Position numbers and translations under genes: made by a program. Below the pieces are notes generated by a model, which made no database searches, was not told the DNA's origin, and saw only the letters and a program-made list of their open reading frames with translations. DNA of 64,000 nt from Tetrahymena elliotti 4EA (taxonomy: Eukaryota; Ciliophora; Oligohymenophorea; Hymenostomatida; Tetrahymenidae): assembly GCA_000231825.2 (NCBI GenBank), contig JH720328.1:5314-69313 (forward strand), given 5' to 3'. Positions 48,458 through 61,729 of the stretch are shown in pieces (position 1 is the first letter of the stretch; the number at the start of each line of letters is the position of its first letter).

Positions 48458-49004
48458 TTCTTATGTTCGCTTTCTTTAATTGGGTTTTAGATTTTGCTTT
48501 TATACAAAGTGTGTTGAATATTATTGATATTATTGATATAATGTCTTTATTATTAATTATTATAAATAGCTAATATTTTTCTTTTGGAAAATAGTAGGTA
48601 GATCTTTGTTTGAAATGAGAAAATACTCATAAATTTCTGGCAAACAAATAATTTAAAATTCTAAGAAAACTAATCAATAAGTATCTGTTTTTAATATTTT
48701 TAAATAGCTTCTTGAACTATGAACATTAAATTAACATTAATTGTTCCTAATATCTAATACGTAAAAAGTTTAAAACGTTAAATAGATTTTAAGAAATAAA
48801 AGATAACAAATAATATTAAGAATTTCAAATAAATTTTATTAGGGATAGAATCTATGTTAATTAATAGTTATCCTTATTTTCTTTCTTCTTAAATCTTTTG
48901 AGTAATTGATTTTAAATCAAAATTTTACATTAATAAAGCATTTAGAAAGCATAAATTAGAATTTAATTTTTTTTAGTCAAATGGTTATAAAATAAATAGC
49001 TCAT
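48458..49004. other. Intergenic
   Basis: About 0.5 kb holding the thioesterase gene's leader and the GTPase gene's 3' flank. No feature seen. Confidence 0.45.
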
Positions 49005-49728
49005 TCATTACTTTTATTGTGCAGATGCTTGAAGGTAATTTGATTTTTAAATTTGTAATTCTATTAGTTTATCATATGACTCTTCAAGGTTCTCTTTTGT
49101 TATTGCTGATACTTCAAAAAATAATATACCACAAGAATCAGCAAATGATTTTGCTTCATCAAAGCTAATTTGCCTATTTTATTTTTAGTCTATCTTATTT
49201 CCAAGTAGAAGATAAGTGAATTTTCTATCCTAAATTTTAGTTAACATTTAGTAGTAATTTATCATCTCTTCAAACGAGCTCCTATCAGTTATATCATAAA
49301 CTAAAATAATGCATGCATTTTTTTTTATTATTTTATAATAACGTTTGAAAGAATTTGATATTCCATATATTTCTTCACCACCTGTATCTATTTACACTAT
49401 ATTTAAATTAAATCCACTCTGTTTATAAATTAATTATAAAATAATAGATTAGACATTTTTCATAAAATTTTCATGTTTATTATTTAATTGATATTTAATT
49501 TTTAAAAACATAAAGCTTAGTAAAAAAATATTCCTTCACCATTTTTAACAAAAATTAAAAATAAATAAATAAAATTAAAATTTAATTGTTTACTTTTTAG
49601 ATTTTTTTATGGTATATACCTACTTAAAAATTAATTCCAGTATATCTTTATGCAATTAAAGATTTCCCAACAGAAAGTTTTCCACCAAATAAAATATATA
49701 TTTTGCTCTCCTTTTCTTACGCTTCCAT
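49005..49728 (-). CDS. Rab-like small GTPase, divergent (172 aa)
   Basis: Two exons, 49728-49624 and 49418-49005 (173 codons, phase 0). The P-loop is GGKLSVGKS, G3 is IDTGGEE in place of WDTAGQE, G4 is LLLGNKIDQ and G5 is EVSAIT. The family folds as a nucleotide switch that controls vesicle traffic. Two oddities are visible. The stretch between the P-loop helix (AQRYTGINFQ) and strand 3 (GFNLNIVQIDTGG) is too short for a switch I loop and its conserved Thr. The C-terminus (YLQASAQQK) has no cysteines for prenylation. A longer reading of exon 2 back into the intron is open and would add a switch-I-like segment, but no acceptor in phase supports it. It may be a degenerate Rab or RJL/IFT-type GTPase. 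Confidence 0.7.
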
Positions 49729-50658
49729 TTACTTTTTATTAATTAATATTTATTCTGAAAAAATTATTTATGAAATTAAAGAAAGTTATCCACACTAAAT
49801 GCATGCAAATTTTAAAATTAAATTCATCAGATTTATAATAAATTTGAAAGCTATATGTGAATGAATATAACATAAAAAAAATATTAATTTAAATCAAAGT
49901 TTTTTATTTTTATAAATGATCTAAGTATTCTCATGAACATATTTCACATTGCTATTATGATAAAAAATGCTATTTTTAATAAAAATTTTATTTTTTTATT
50001 TTATGAAAATTTTTATGGTCTAAATAGATAGTTAGTTAGCTCTATTAATTTTATTTTATTTTTAAAATAAAATTTTATTTAAAATGAATTATCTATTTTC
50101 CTCTTTTCATTGAAAATTAAATTTATTCTCTCAATAAATAAATCTTTTAATATTTTTAAAAAAATAAAATCAATTTTATTTTATGATGAGAAGAAACTTT
50201 GTATTGGTTTTTATTAAAATAGATTTATTATTTTAATATTTGAATGAGAGAGAGAGAGTAGGAGATAGATAGATATCTTTTATTTAATAATTTTGAGCAT
50301 TTATGAAAAATAGAATGAAAAAGTAGTAATTAATTTGTTTGATTACAAAATTTAAAGAAAGAAGATTGCGCCAAAATGTATTTAACAAATAATTTATAAA
50401 ATTGAATTTGAAATTTAAAAAAATCATCAAAAGGGAAATTAAATAAAAACGCAAATTATAAATAAAACACGCAAAATAACTAATATTGTTATTATTATTA
50501 TAATCAATTAAGAAAATATCCTAACACTCCCAAATTATAAATATTAATTATTAACATAGAGTATTAATATAAATTATTATAATCTAGGGGTATAAGTAAA
50601 TTTTAAAAGAGCATTATAAAGATATAAAATTACTAGAAGATTGAATTTTCACATAAAA
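49729..50658. other. Intergenic between divergent genes
   Basis: About 0.9 kb of extremely AT-rich DNA with a (GA)n run near 50247. It should hold two promoters. No coding frame. Confidence 0.45.
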
Positions 50659-53600
50659 ATGGAGTAAGAAGATTTATTTTCATCATCTTCTAAGAAGTTT
50701 AGGTAAAAAAATCATAATGAAGATGATAGCATAGATATGATAAATATGGACTATGATAGCGGGGTTAAGGGATAAAAAAATTAACTTAGAAAATATATTG
50801 ATGATTTTGCTCGCTTAGAGGATATTGAATAAAAGCTTGATGATTTATAGGACTCTTTAAGTAGCTTAGATCCTAATATATTGATAGATTTGACAAGCAA
50901 ATTGAATATTGGCAAAGAAATATAAATGGAAGTAGCTGAGATGATGTAGAATATTGAAGATAATAATTAATATTCTGCATATTTTGAGATCACCTTTGGT
51001 GAATTTAAGAGAGCCTAGGAGATGCTTGACTAAATGCAACAATATAAACTTAACATGGCTAGTGAAACATAATAACTCACATTTCTCATATAAATAAAGG
51101 AATTCTTAGAAAAGCTAATGAAAGCTCTGAAGATGACAGTGAATGTAGGTAGAAAAGGTGGGAAAGAAACTGACAAAGAAATTAAATAATTTGATGAAAA
51201 TTTGAAATTTATTTAAGCGGGTATTTTATCTGATGATTCTTTGGGAGAAAAACTAGAACTTGATTAACTAAATGGTTTGTATGTAGATTTGCTTAGCGCT
51301 ATTGATTTAGCATAGAAATTACCTGAACATACTCGTAACTCTAAAATAAAGTTGGTCAAGTTTTTAGAAGATAAATTTACTGAAGCAATATGGATAAACA
51401 AGGCAACTGATCTTAAAAACAGTGATACTACCTCTGTTATTTAGATGTCTTTTTCTAAATTTAATGACTTATTAAGACAAATACCTAAATCAAACTAAAA
51501 GGCTGTAGAATTATTAAAGGATTTAGATGCTATGAAAGAAAAATACTAAGCCTATGCTATTTTATTCAAGGAGTTAGAGACTACAATAGATGAAAAGAAA
51601 ATAAGTTTCCTTGCATAAGATTAATTAAAAAATCTTTAAACTAAATTATAATCAGCATCTTCTAAATATAAGGAAGTTCCATATGCTCTTAAATTAGATT
51701 TGAAGCAAAAGCAATAGTTTGTAGAAAGAATTTTAGAAAGTATTTCTTGGTCAATAAATGCTAAGGGTATACTTGAAGAAAGGGTTCAAAATGTGGAAAA
51801 GTTGGAGTAGATCATAATCGAATAAACTCAAAAGTAGCTTTAGCCATCTTAAAAATTATTAATTAAAGATATAACTGAGAGAATTGCTGCTGTTAAAAAG
51901 TGTGATTCATAGCTCAATTAGATCAAAGAATAATTAGAATAATCAAAGCAGTAGGAATTAAAAAATAAGTATCAAGTATAGGTTTTTATTGATCTTTTTG
52001 ACACTTACAAGGATTTGAATCAGTATATTGAGTTAGAGTCTTAATTAAACTAAGTTGAAGATTTCTTGAAAAGATATTAAGATGAAGAATTTGCTATTCT
52101 TAAGTTAACTAAAAATTGGATGAGCATCTTAAATGAATCAAATTTGGAATTGGATGCATTTAAATCTGATTTAGAGAATGTTTCATCTTTAATGTAAATT
52201 TACCACAATTTTAAATGAAAATTAATTTATTTGTTTTATTAGAAAAAAGAGTATTTTTGAATGGAATAAATATGAAGCAAATATCTAAGGGTTGGAACTA
52301 GCAGTTTAAATTAAGGAGATCATTTAAAATAATTAAGCATAATAGATTAATGAAAATGCTATGGTTGATGAGGAAGGAAAGAAAATTAACTGGAAGACCA
52401 TCATGCGCTTGAAAGAGTAAATAGCAGTCTTAGAGTAGAAAGATAATTATGTTATCAAGAATTTTGAAGGCAGAAACATCTTTTTGAAATAAATAGAAGA
52501 TTATTAGCAAGCAAAGATGGATTTAGATAATTTGAGCAAGAAGAATATCACTTTAGAAAGATTTGATGAAATCTGCAAAGTTATGTAGCATGCTTTCATT
52601 CATTCTCCCAATGATTTATAACGCTTACAAAAGATGAAACAACTTAAAGAAAAGATTTACAATGAAATGAGAGAATTCGAAGTGGCATATGTGAAGAAAG
52701 ACAAGGTTGATATCAAGAGAATTTTTGATGTTTTAGATTAAATTAAGTAAAGTGGCTTGAAATTGGATGACAAGAAAGTATAACTTGAAAAGAAGATACA
52801 CATAGCTAATTAGATTATTAGAATTATAAAGACTTCAAATAATTTTGATGTAGATAAGATTATTGAATAGTACAATAATTAGAGTGTTTCAATAGATTTG
52901 GTTGAGGAGATGATTAAAGAAAATAAGTAGATCAATAGTGATTTGGAGGACATTGAAGAAAAAATTATTTATAGCTTTGATGATTATGAAGATTTGATGG
53001 AAATCTATTCAAAGATAGCATAAGTAAAAATCCATTTTACTAGAAAGAGACCATTTTTGTTGTTAAAGTAAAAGATTTTCTCACTTTTGACTATTTTAAT
53101 ATGGAAGAGTTGGTCTGAGGGTAAGCCTTTGTTCGGATTTAATTATAATTCATTGAAAAGTATTATGAATGACAGTGAATTGTATGATGAATATATTATT
53201 CTCAATAAAGCTAAAATTAAATAATTGAATATTTTCACTCAAGAAAAACCATAAAAGAGTAAAATGCCAAAGCTTTAAAGAACTTCTGAAAAAGTTAATT
53301 AAATTCAGTTGGAAGACTTGCAATAAAAAGATCCTACAGAAAATAAAATCATAGAATTAAGTGCTTAAGAAATTGCAATGGATTTGGAAAAAGATAAATA
53401 AGACACTCAAAATGACAACAAAGATGATACTGAGGAAAAAATTTATTTGGGAGATGAAGAAGGTAATAATAATACCAATGAGCAAAATAGTGAAAAATAA
53501 CAAGAAGCTGGTGAAAAAATGATATAAGAAGAAATTTAATAATAACAAAAGTAAGGAGGAGAAGAATAAATAGAGGAGGAAGAAGAATTGATAAGCTAAG

Positions 53601-56600
53601 AAAAGAAGCTTAAGAGCATTCAAGAAATAATTGTTGATGAAAGAGTTCAAATAGAGATTTCTATCTTGAAAGAATGTAGAGATTTTATAAAATCTATGTG
53701 GGATTAAGTATTGAAAAGAATCAGATACATCAGAGAATCTTAAAAAAGTGTAGATATTGAGAGACTTGAGAATGAATATGCCTACTAAATTGGATGTATT
53801 GATTTGATGGATATTTTAATTGAATAAAAGATTTTAATTCAAGGAAAAGAAGAACAATTTTAACAAGAATTGATAAAAAAGAAAAAGATAGAGGAATAAT
53901 AGACTTAAATGAAGGAATAACAGTACCAAGCATAATAATATGCTTAAAATTAATAATAAATTTAATAATAAAGAAAAAATAATATTAATACAACTAAAAA
54001 AGCACAAAACCAAAGTACCATTACTGCCAACTTAGTTTAGACAAATTAAGTACAAAATGTTGACTAGATTGTTGAAAAGATTTTGTCAAGTTAGAGCTTT
54101 GCTAAGTTTGATTAGAAATATAAAAAGTATGCAAAGAGAATAATAGGAAGCATGTTAACTAATCCTTTCTACAAAGATTTAAATCATAAAATCATTGAAA
54201 ACACTATTTGTTACTTAATATAAAAGATAATTTAATTCTAATATCCTTAAGATTATATTGAATAAATTTTTGAGTTGTTTAATGAGCTTAAAGAAGACGT
54301 TTATTTGGCTGAGAATTATCGTAGAGAATCTTTTAGTTTTAAATCATTCTGCACCATGATGAGATTGTAATCAAACAAACTTATTGATAATATCAAAATC
54401 AAGAAGAGAAAGTTGAATGAAGAAGAATACTAAGCCAGAGATTAAGGGGAAGAGTTAGAAATTCAATTAGAGAAGAATTAGTAAGGCATGAATGCAGATG
54501 ATGTTTTTTCTACAGCTAAGAAAGATCCTAAAAAAATCATAGATCATGATGAATACGTTAAGTTAAATTACAAATTTAGTAATACCCAAATAAAGGATCC
54601 ACTCTTCAAAGAGTTTTATCGTCTTTTACAGAGTAAGGAAACTCTAGCACAATTTAGAAAATATTAACAGGATTTGAAGAGAATGGCAGGAGAAGCTGAT
54701 TTCTAAGCTGGATAATACAATGGAAATGAAACAGAAGAAGAAGATGAAGAGGAAGACAATTAGAAAAAATCAATAAAATTATCTACTTATAATAAGGGTA
54801 GCAAAGGAAGCAAATCAAAAATAGCTGGGCAATTTTCTTCTGAAGACGAAGAAGATTACTAATAAGAAGTAATTTAATCTCATCCATCTGTTTTAAAATA
54901 CATTAAAGATGAAAGAGTAAAAAAGTTAATTGATCCAATTAAAGAAGAAGAAATGGATCACTTTGTTGATTTTTGCAACAACTAACTCCGTTAAAAGTTA
55001 ACAAAAGAGTTGGGATAAATGAAAATAATGTATAATCCCTTAACCAACGATGAAGAATATGTAAAGCATTAAAAAAATAACAAGAATGAATTATCTGGTT
55101 ATGACACCGATGATGGAGAAGAGAAGAATAAATATGATCCTGAATAGATTAAAAATTAAAAAAATATCTTCAATATTTATCAAGGTTAAATCCACTTACG
55201 TCCTGATACTAATTAGGTACCTTTGGAAGTTACTTGCTTAATTGAATCCACTGAAGCTCTGATAAAAGAATGTCCAGTCTTTAAGTATGGAGAAATGATT
55301 AAGTAGAGTGGAGAATCAGAAATGTTAGAGACAAAAGAATTCTTAATTAGATCTTATAAGTGTGAAACTATTCTATCTCTTTTTGGTTCCATTGAAAGTG
55401 ATAATGAACAAATTCAGAAATAATTAGACTCACTTGCTCAAGACTTAAAAAATAGAGATAGAGTTTCAATAGCATTATGGAACACAGCAACTAAAATGTA
55501 TATCTTCCACAAGAAGTTGTTTGAAAGAGATCACTGTGGCAACAGAATTCAAAAGAAACTTAATCTTTCTCCTTCAGAACTATGCTTTGCTATCATTTTT
55601 AAGTCAACTAGTCTCAAGCCTGAAGAAATTGAAAGTATCACAAAAATAAGTGAACCTATTTTATATGCTCAATCTCCATCTGAATTTTTAGAGTTACAAG
55701 CAATAAAAACTGCTTAGAAAAAAGAAAATGAAGAATTCAGAGATCTCAACAAAGAAAATATTCTTGATACAAATGAAAAGCCCAAATTTAAAAAGCCACT
55801 CCCAAAATACAAAAAAGACACTCTTTTGAAGATATATGTACCATTAAAAGAAAGTAACTAATTCAATAAAGATGATTCATTAAAGAGCAATTTGAGCCTT
55901 TTAGTTAAGCCTAGAACTCTAGAAGTCTAAAAGAAAATTGATTATGAAATGCAAAAGCTTTAATACCAATCTAACTTTATTAGACAATAACCACCTTTGA
56001 GAGTCACCAAAGTAATTTCTTATAGCATATTTTATTTATTCAATTAAAATTATTTAATAATTTATAGACACCAGAGTATAACCCTCAATTTGATGAATTT
56101 ATGAGAAGTAAAATGTAAGGAAAGATGACAGGAAAAAAGTCAATAATGTTAGACGGTTTAAAATTAAAACTCAAGGATCCTAACAACTAAAAACCTATTT
56201 AGGAAAAAATATAATTTAATGAATCTTTAGCGACAACAATCTAAAAGTAATCAATGAATAAGAAAAGTGTTACTATTTCAGACAAAATATAAGAAGAAGA
56301 TGACTATTAACAATAGCAATACGATAATGATTTAGGTTATAATGATTATTAAGATAATAGTTATGGGGGTATTAATGATTACTAAGATAATTAGTTTTAA
56401 GAAGTTACACCTTTTGAAGTCAATCCAGTTAGAAAAACTGAACTTTCTTCAGCTTCTTCTTTGCATTATAACAAGAGCGTCTCATCTAAGCAATCAAAAA
56501 GCATTTTAAGTAATAAAATATCTTCTGTTTCTTCTATTGGTTCTCATTACAAAGATAATTTTAACAAAAAACCAAAATCATACTTGGAAGAGGACTACCT

Positions 56601-58097
56601 AACCTAAGCAAATACTTATTAAAATTCAAGAAAACCAAAGCAATCTGTCATGGCATTAATGGGATAAGATAGTAACTGTGAACAAGAAGAAGATTAAGAT
56701 AACTAAGACTATTTGTAACAAAAAATTCTAGAATAAGCAAATAGAAACATGTAATTGCTAAGTGAAGATTCATAAACTCCGATTTATTCAAAATCTAGTA
56801 TTTCATCTTTATCTGAAGAATCAATGGCTAAAAATAACTAAAAATTATAAGAACTTGCATCAATTTTGGATTAGATGAAAAATAATACTGTAAAAAATGA
56901 CAAAAAACAATCTACATCTTCGATTTCGATTTCACAATTCGATGGTAGCTTAAATGGTGATTCTAGTATTTCCAAAGTTTCATCTATTAAATCTAGAAGA
57001 CCTTAAAGCACTGTCTCTAAAAACACATTAAAATCAGTTAGCTATGATGAGGAATCAAATGAGTAATACTAAGAAGATCTCTAGCATGATTAAGATGAAA
57101 TGGACTAAGAATAGCCATTGCATTATAACAACAATTAATATTAAAATAAATATAATTACAATAATAGAAACAAAATAAATCAAAGCAGCTATTTAGAACA
57201 AGAAGAAAGTGACTATAAACCAAGTGATGTTTCTTCTTTGCCAAGCAGTGACTAAAGCCATAGCAGATTCTCCTAACCCTAATTCACAAGCAAGGGTAAA
57301 TTCCCTCAAACTAAACTCTAATTCTAAAAGAATAGTTATTTTGATAATAAAGAAAATAATTACTATAATAACTAATATTAAAGAGATATTGATAATGATG
57401 GTATCTTAACTCCATAACTCAGTCTTTCTAAAGACTCTTATTCTAAGGTGTCTGCCCCTTCTTTGAGTTCTTACAGTGGAAAAAGATCTCATAATACTTT
57501 TAATTCTAATTTAAGTTAACATCCATTCAATAAAAGTTCTAAATTTTCTGTCAGCAGTTATCATAGCAATAGAACCTAACAATACACTGAAGACCTTGAT
57601 TATGATAAACAAACCCCTGTCCTTGAAAATTTTGTTAACAACACTTTCAGAAATGAGAATGTTTCTTAAAATCCTATGATCAATAGTAGCCGCAGCTTCA
57701 ACAACAATTAGACTAACTATCAAAGATAGCCATAATATAATTAATACTAAATGAACAACTAAGCTTAAAGGAGACCTGCAAATGGATATCCCCAAGGATA
57801 TATTTATGAATAAGATGGATATCAGTAAATTTGTTTATTTTTACAATACATTAATTAATAAATATTTAATATAGATATAACAGCAAGGTATTCAACAAAT
57901 CTATTTAGAAGTCCATTCACAAAAACTAGTCAGCATTTAACATTTAAGATTAATATATTGACGGTGATGATTAATAACAAAGTGAACCATCTTCAATAAA
58001 TTCCAAAATATATGAAGAATAAATTCTTGATTTCCGTGATTAAATTGACAGCTTACTACAAACATTAAAGCAAAAGAAATTCATTAATTAATAATGA
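50659..58097 (+). CDS. Large coiled-coil nuclear-type protein with TFIIS-central-like and SPOC-like regions (2,427 aa)
   Basis: Four exons: 50659-52193, 52243-56011, 56068-57824 and 57875-58097 (2,428 codons, phases agree). The first 1,000 residues are mostly long helices and coiled coil. Around 1110-1200 the segment KYKKYAKRIIGSMLTNPFYK then DLNHKIIENTI resembles the TFIIS central domain (KYxxxxRSLxxNLxDxxN). Around 1485-1640, NIYQGQIHLRPDTNQVPLEV leads into a SPOC-like beta-barrel pattern ending in DRVSIALWNTATKMYIFHKK. TFIIS-M plus SPOC is the order in DIDO1/PHF3/Bye1 transcription regulators, which bind RNA polymerase II. I see no PHD finger here. The last 700 residues are low-complexity S/Q/N/D-rich and end in a short coiled coil. 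Acidic blocks occur near 53400-53600 and 54730. The domain calls are from pattern only. Confidence 0.7.
52194..52242 (+). other. Intron 1 of the SPOC-like gene
   Basis: 49-nt GT-AG intron (donor GTAAATTTACC, acceptor TTTTATTAG) that contains an in-frame TGA. The exons join in phase 2. Confidence 0.8.
56012..56067 (+). other. Intron 2 of the SPOC-like gene
   Basis: 56-nt GT-AG intron (donor GTAATTTCTT, acceptor AATTTATAG), phase 0, joining PPLRVTK to TPEYNPQFDE. Confidence 0.8.
57825..57874 (+). other. Intron 3 of the SPOC-like gene
   Basis: 50-nt GT-AG intron (donor GTAAATTTG, acceptor TAATATAG), phase 2. It leads into the last exon, which ends LLQTLKQKKFINQQ and TGA. Confidence 0.75.
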
Positions 58098-58576
58098 ATA
58101 AGCTTTTGAAAAAATATAAACATTTTAAATTAAAATGAACTCTCTATATAGTATATAATAAAATATTTTTTAATTGTTATTCGAGTGTGTAAATTAATAA
58201 ATAAATATTATAATAATTACTTACAAATTAAATCAAAATTTCTAAATATTCTTTTACTTTTATTTTAAAACTTGGAAAAGGATTTGAAAAAAATAAGAAT
58301 CATAAATTAAAAATATTAATTTTTTTACACCAAAATATTTATTTTTTCTAAATTTTAATAACATTTTGAAAAACAAAACTTTAAATTAACAATTTTCTTT
58401 TGGCTTAATTATAATAGGGGTTAATTTACCATAGGGATTATCTTTGGAGTCATTAGGGTATTTTATTTTACCTAAATTTTTATTTTTTTACCTTTGAAAA
58501 AAAGTCATTTAAAATTGTCAAAAACATATGAAAAAATAGAATTTTACAGAAAAAACAATGAATAGAGATTTAGAAT
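58098..58576. other. Intergenic between convergent genes
   Basis: About 0.5 kb of 3'-flank DNA. A slightly GC-richer stretch (ATAGGGGTTAATTTACCATAGGG) lies near 58412. No gene seen. Confidence 0.5.
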
Positions 58577-61500
58577 TCAACTTAAATATTATTACAATTT
58601 TAATAACTAGTCAAATAAAACCTTAAACTATTTAAAACGATAAATTTCCATGTCTTTTTTTTCATAATTCTTCCATTATCCATACTAAATAAAATATTTG
58701 TCAGAGAATTTGATTATTTTAATCATACAAAAATTGCTTGGCCAATTGTCAGTTTTAGATGTTTCTGTTAAGTAATCTTCCTTTTCCTATGGGGTTTTGA
58801 TTTAATTTGGAAATTGTAATCCTTGTACGAAGACATATTTCTCAATTTATTTTTTTATAAAATAAGATTATTTAATAGATTCTTCTGAAATTAAAGATAA
58901 TGTTTATTTATCAACAAATGAAGAAAATAATTTTTTCATTTAAGAAGTGATATCTGTTAGTTGTTATTAAAGGTCTATTTCTTTAAATTAATCAGGTTAT
59001 GAATTAAAGCTCTGCAACTGCAATGATTATTATTTATCTTATTTTAATTATTAATCATTAAATGAATAACTGTTATTTTTAAAAAGTTATATATTATTAT
59101 TGTTATTATTAGCTTGATTTGTGTTTTGCTTATCCTAAAATTAGCTTTATCCTTAATTAGTTATTATTATCTATTTTTGTTATGGGTTAATTTATTCTTA
59201 ATTTTATTATTAATTGCTGTAAACTGTTTATCCTAAATAATTTTGTTAAACGTTATTATTTTAATTATTTTGAATTTATTAATTTGAGTCAAATTAATTA
59301 ACAAGAAGAGGTTCTTAAATATTTTAATTGAGATTTTGGTGCTGTAATGTTAAATTAAATTATTTGTTTTGATTTTTAAGTTACTGGTGGTTACTACCAT
59401 CATTATCCTATTAAATTTACTTATCATATTGCTGGGTAAGATACAAATTTTAATTATTATTTTGTGGTTTCTAATAATTATTTTAATTACTATTGTATTA
59501 AAACTATTATTATTCATATGTTATATTAAATGCATTTTAAGGTTGTTAATAATTATTTTAGAATTGATTCTATACATTTTATTATCCGTTTTGATTTGTG
59601 AGATTAAAATGCTTATTTTGAATTTGAATTTATTAATTGGAGTCAATTTAATTAATAGGAAGCTGTTCTTAATTATTTTATTGTTCATGTTGTAATATTA
59701 AATTAAATTATTTGTATAGATTTTAATTGTTGTAAGTATTTTGATTCTGATTAAAAGTATTGGTGAAAAAATTGTTATTTTATTAATCATTTGGAATTTA
59801 GTTTAAACTCTATTGATTAATTTAAATGTTGGTTTCTACTTTCTCATATCCATTTTAAATATTTCCATTTTGCATGTTGCAGATATTTTAATTCTAAATT
59901 GGACTTTGATTATGCTAATTAATGTTGTAATTGTTTTACATTTAATTATTATTATTGTTCCAATCATATTATTATTAATTAAAATTTTAGAGGTTATTAT
60001 TTTAGATAGTTTATTGTAAATCGATCATTAATTGATATTGCTAAGAGCAGTTTTACTTTAACTCATAAACTTCACTGTTAACATATTTGAGGTTATCACT
60101 TAGTTATTAACTAATTTGATGCAATTCTTCTTTAATTTACTTCAAATCATTATTATGTGTTTGTTTATTTACAGAATTACTAAAAGCTTGATTTATCTAC
60201 TCTTATAATTTTTTATCTACAGAGTTTATAAAATTATTAGTCTATTGAATCTAAGAAGCTACATTTTATTCCATTTGTTATATCTTTAAAACATTTTGTC
60301 CACATTGATTTGTTAAGTTTTAAACATTTAAGTTAATTTATTAAACAAATGAATTCATTTATAATTAAGAAACCATTTGGCTTTTTATTAAGCTAATTTA
60401 CTACTCAAAATTATTCATTTAACTTTGAATTTTACTTTAAAACTCTTTCTCTGCTGAATTTGCTTGCAAATTTTAAGTAGCTTGCTTAATTTATAGTTAT
60501 TAATATTTTTTTTAGGCTAGCTAATAAATATAATTGTAGGGCAAAAAAAAATAACATGACTTATCTACAGGGATGAAATTACCACATTTAATTTATTTAA
60601 TTTCTTTGTATTCAGTTTCTTTAAGGGGATTAAAGTAGAAATTGCTCCTTAAAACTGAGTCTTGGGGATTGGAATTCATCAATTCGTTTATTTATTGTAA
60701 TACTTATTAAGGATCTGCTCTCTTTTGTGGATAATAGGCTAATAAAGACCTTAAAATTTCTGATATTTACTTCTTATGTTTAAAATGGTCAATCATATTA
60801 AATTCCATTTTATTAACATAATCTTCATCATGCAAGAGACGAAAATATTAGTATTCTGAATTTTTAGAAATAAGGTTCATTAAGATTAACCCAGCAGCAA
60901 AGCAGTCAGTTTTCATTGATTGTTTTGACTCAAATGATTATTAAGAATTAATCATTTTTTTTAAATTTTCTTCAATTAGTTCTGGAGCGAAATGGTAGCA
61001 ATTTCCTTAAATTGATGGAGCATATTTTATGCTAAAGCTTTTTAACTAGAAAGATAATCCGAAATCACTCAATTTAAGTCTACCATCAAAACCGATTAAA
61101 ATATTATCTGGCTTTAAGTCCCTATTAATCATTTTGTTTTATTGAGTGAAATGGAGTCCCTTCATGATATCAATTAAGTATTAAATAAACTATTTCTAGC
61201 TCAAAATCCCTATTTACTCTTTTAGCTCGGATAATGTTCCAACACACTACTCAAGTTAGATTAAGTAGAATTAATTGCCCCTTACCTTTTGGAAACAGTA
61301 AACCACATTTTCATTCTAATTTTCAGATAGTACCTTTGCTTCGAATTCAGCCCTTTTAAGCTGTTCTATATCTATTTCATCATTTTTATCCTAAAAGATA
61401 TTAAAGCATTTAACAGCATATCTATTCATTTCAAAATCAACACATGAAAAAACATAAGACTAACATCCTATTCCTATCAAATTTGGATTGCTTAAATTCA

Positions 61501-61729
61501 GATATTATTTAATTTCTTGTTTTGCTGTCTCTATTTAATTTATTTTACTTTTTATTTTGCTCCCATGAGTTTATTCCAATCCTTAAATACCTTCATTCTC
61601 CATATTTAACATTTTTTGTAAATGAAAGAATTCATTTTACTAAAACTCTTCTTCTTATTACATCTTCTAGCAGACATAGTTAACTGCTAAATTCACAGAA
61701 TTTTCTTTCTAAGGACCTAAGGCATTCAT
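58577..61729 (-). CDS. Protein kinase with long Q/N-rich (prion-like) C-terminal tail (1,050 aa)
   Basis: One exon of 1,051 codons from ATG (61729-61727) to TGA (58579-58577) with no in-frame TGA. Residues about 85-370 are a Ser/Thr kinase: glycine loop IGIGCQSYVFSC, lysine motif RYAVKCFN, catalytic loop [20 protein letters not shown], and HFAPELIEE in place of APE. The HRD His is Asn, but Asp, Lys and Asn are kept, so it should be active. After a coiled-coil-like stretch ([20 protein letters not shown] region) comes a tract of about 450 residues dominated by Gln and Asn, many Gln being TAA/TAG codons (for example [17 protein letters not shown] nearby). The last 120 residues regain normal composition ([20 protein letters not shown]). 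Q/N tracts of this size often drive condensate formation. Antisense ORFs on the plus strand here are shadows. Confidence 0.85.

Noticed and set aside
53357..53933. Hydrophobic minus-strand ORFs (53357-53650, 53730-53933)
   Set aside because: Complement of Glu/Lys/Gln-rich coding sequence on the plus strand; hydrophobicity is an artefact of the antisense codons.
59369..60019. Very hydrophobic plus-strand ORFs
   Set aside because: Complement of the Q/N-rich tract of the minus-strand kinase; Ile/Leu/Val arise from antisense AAT/TAA/AAC.
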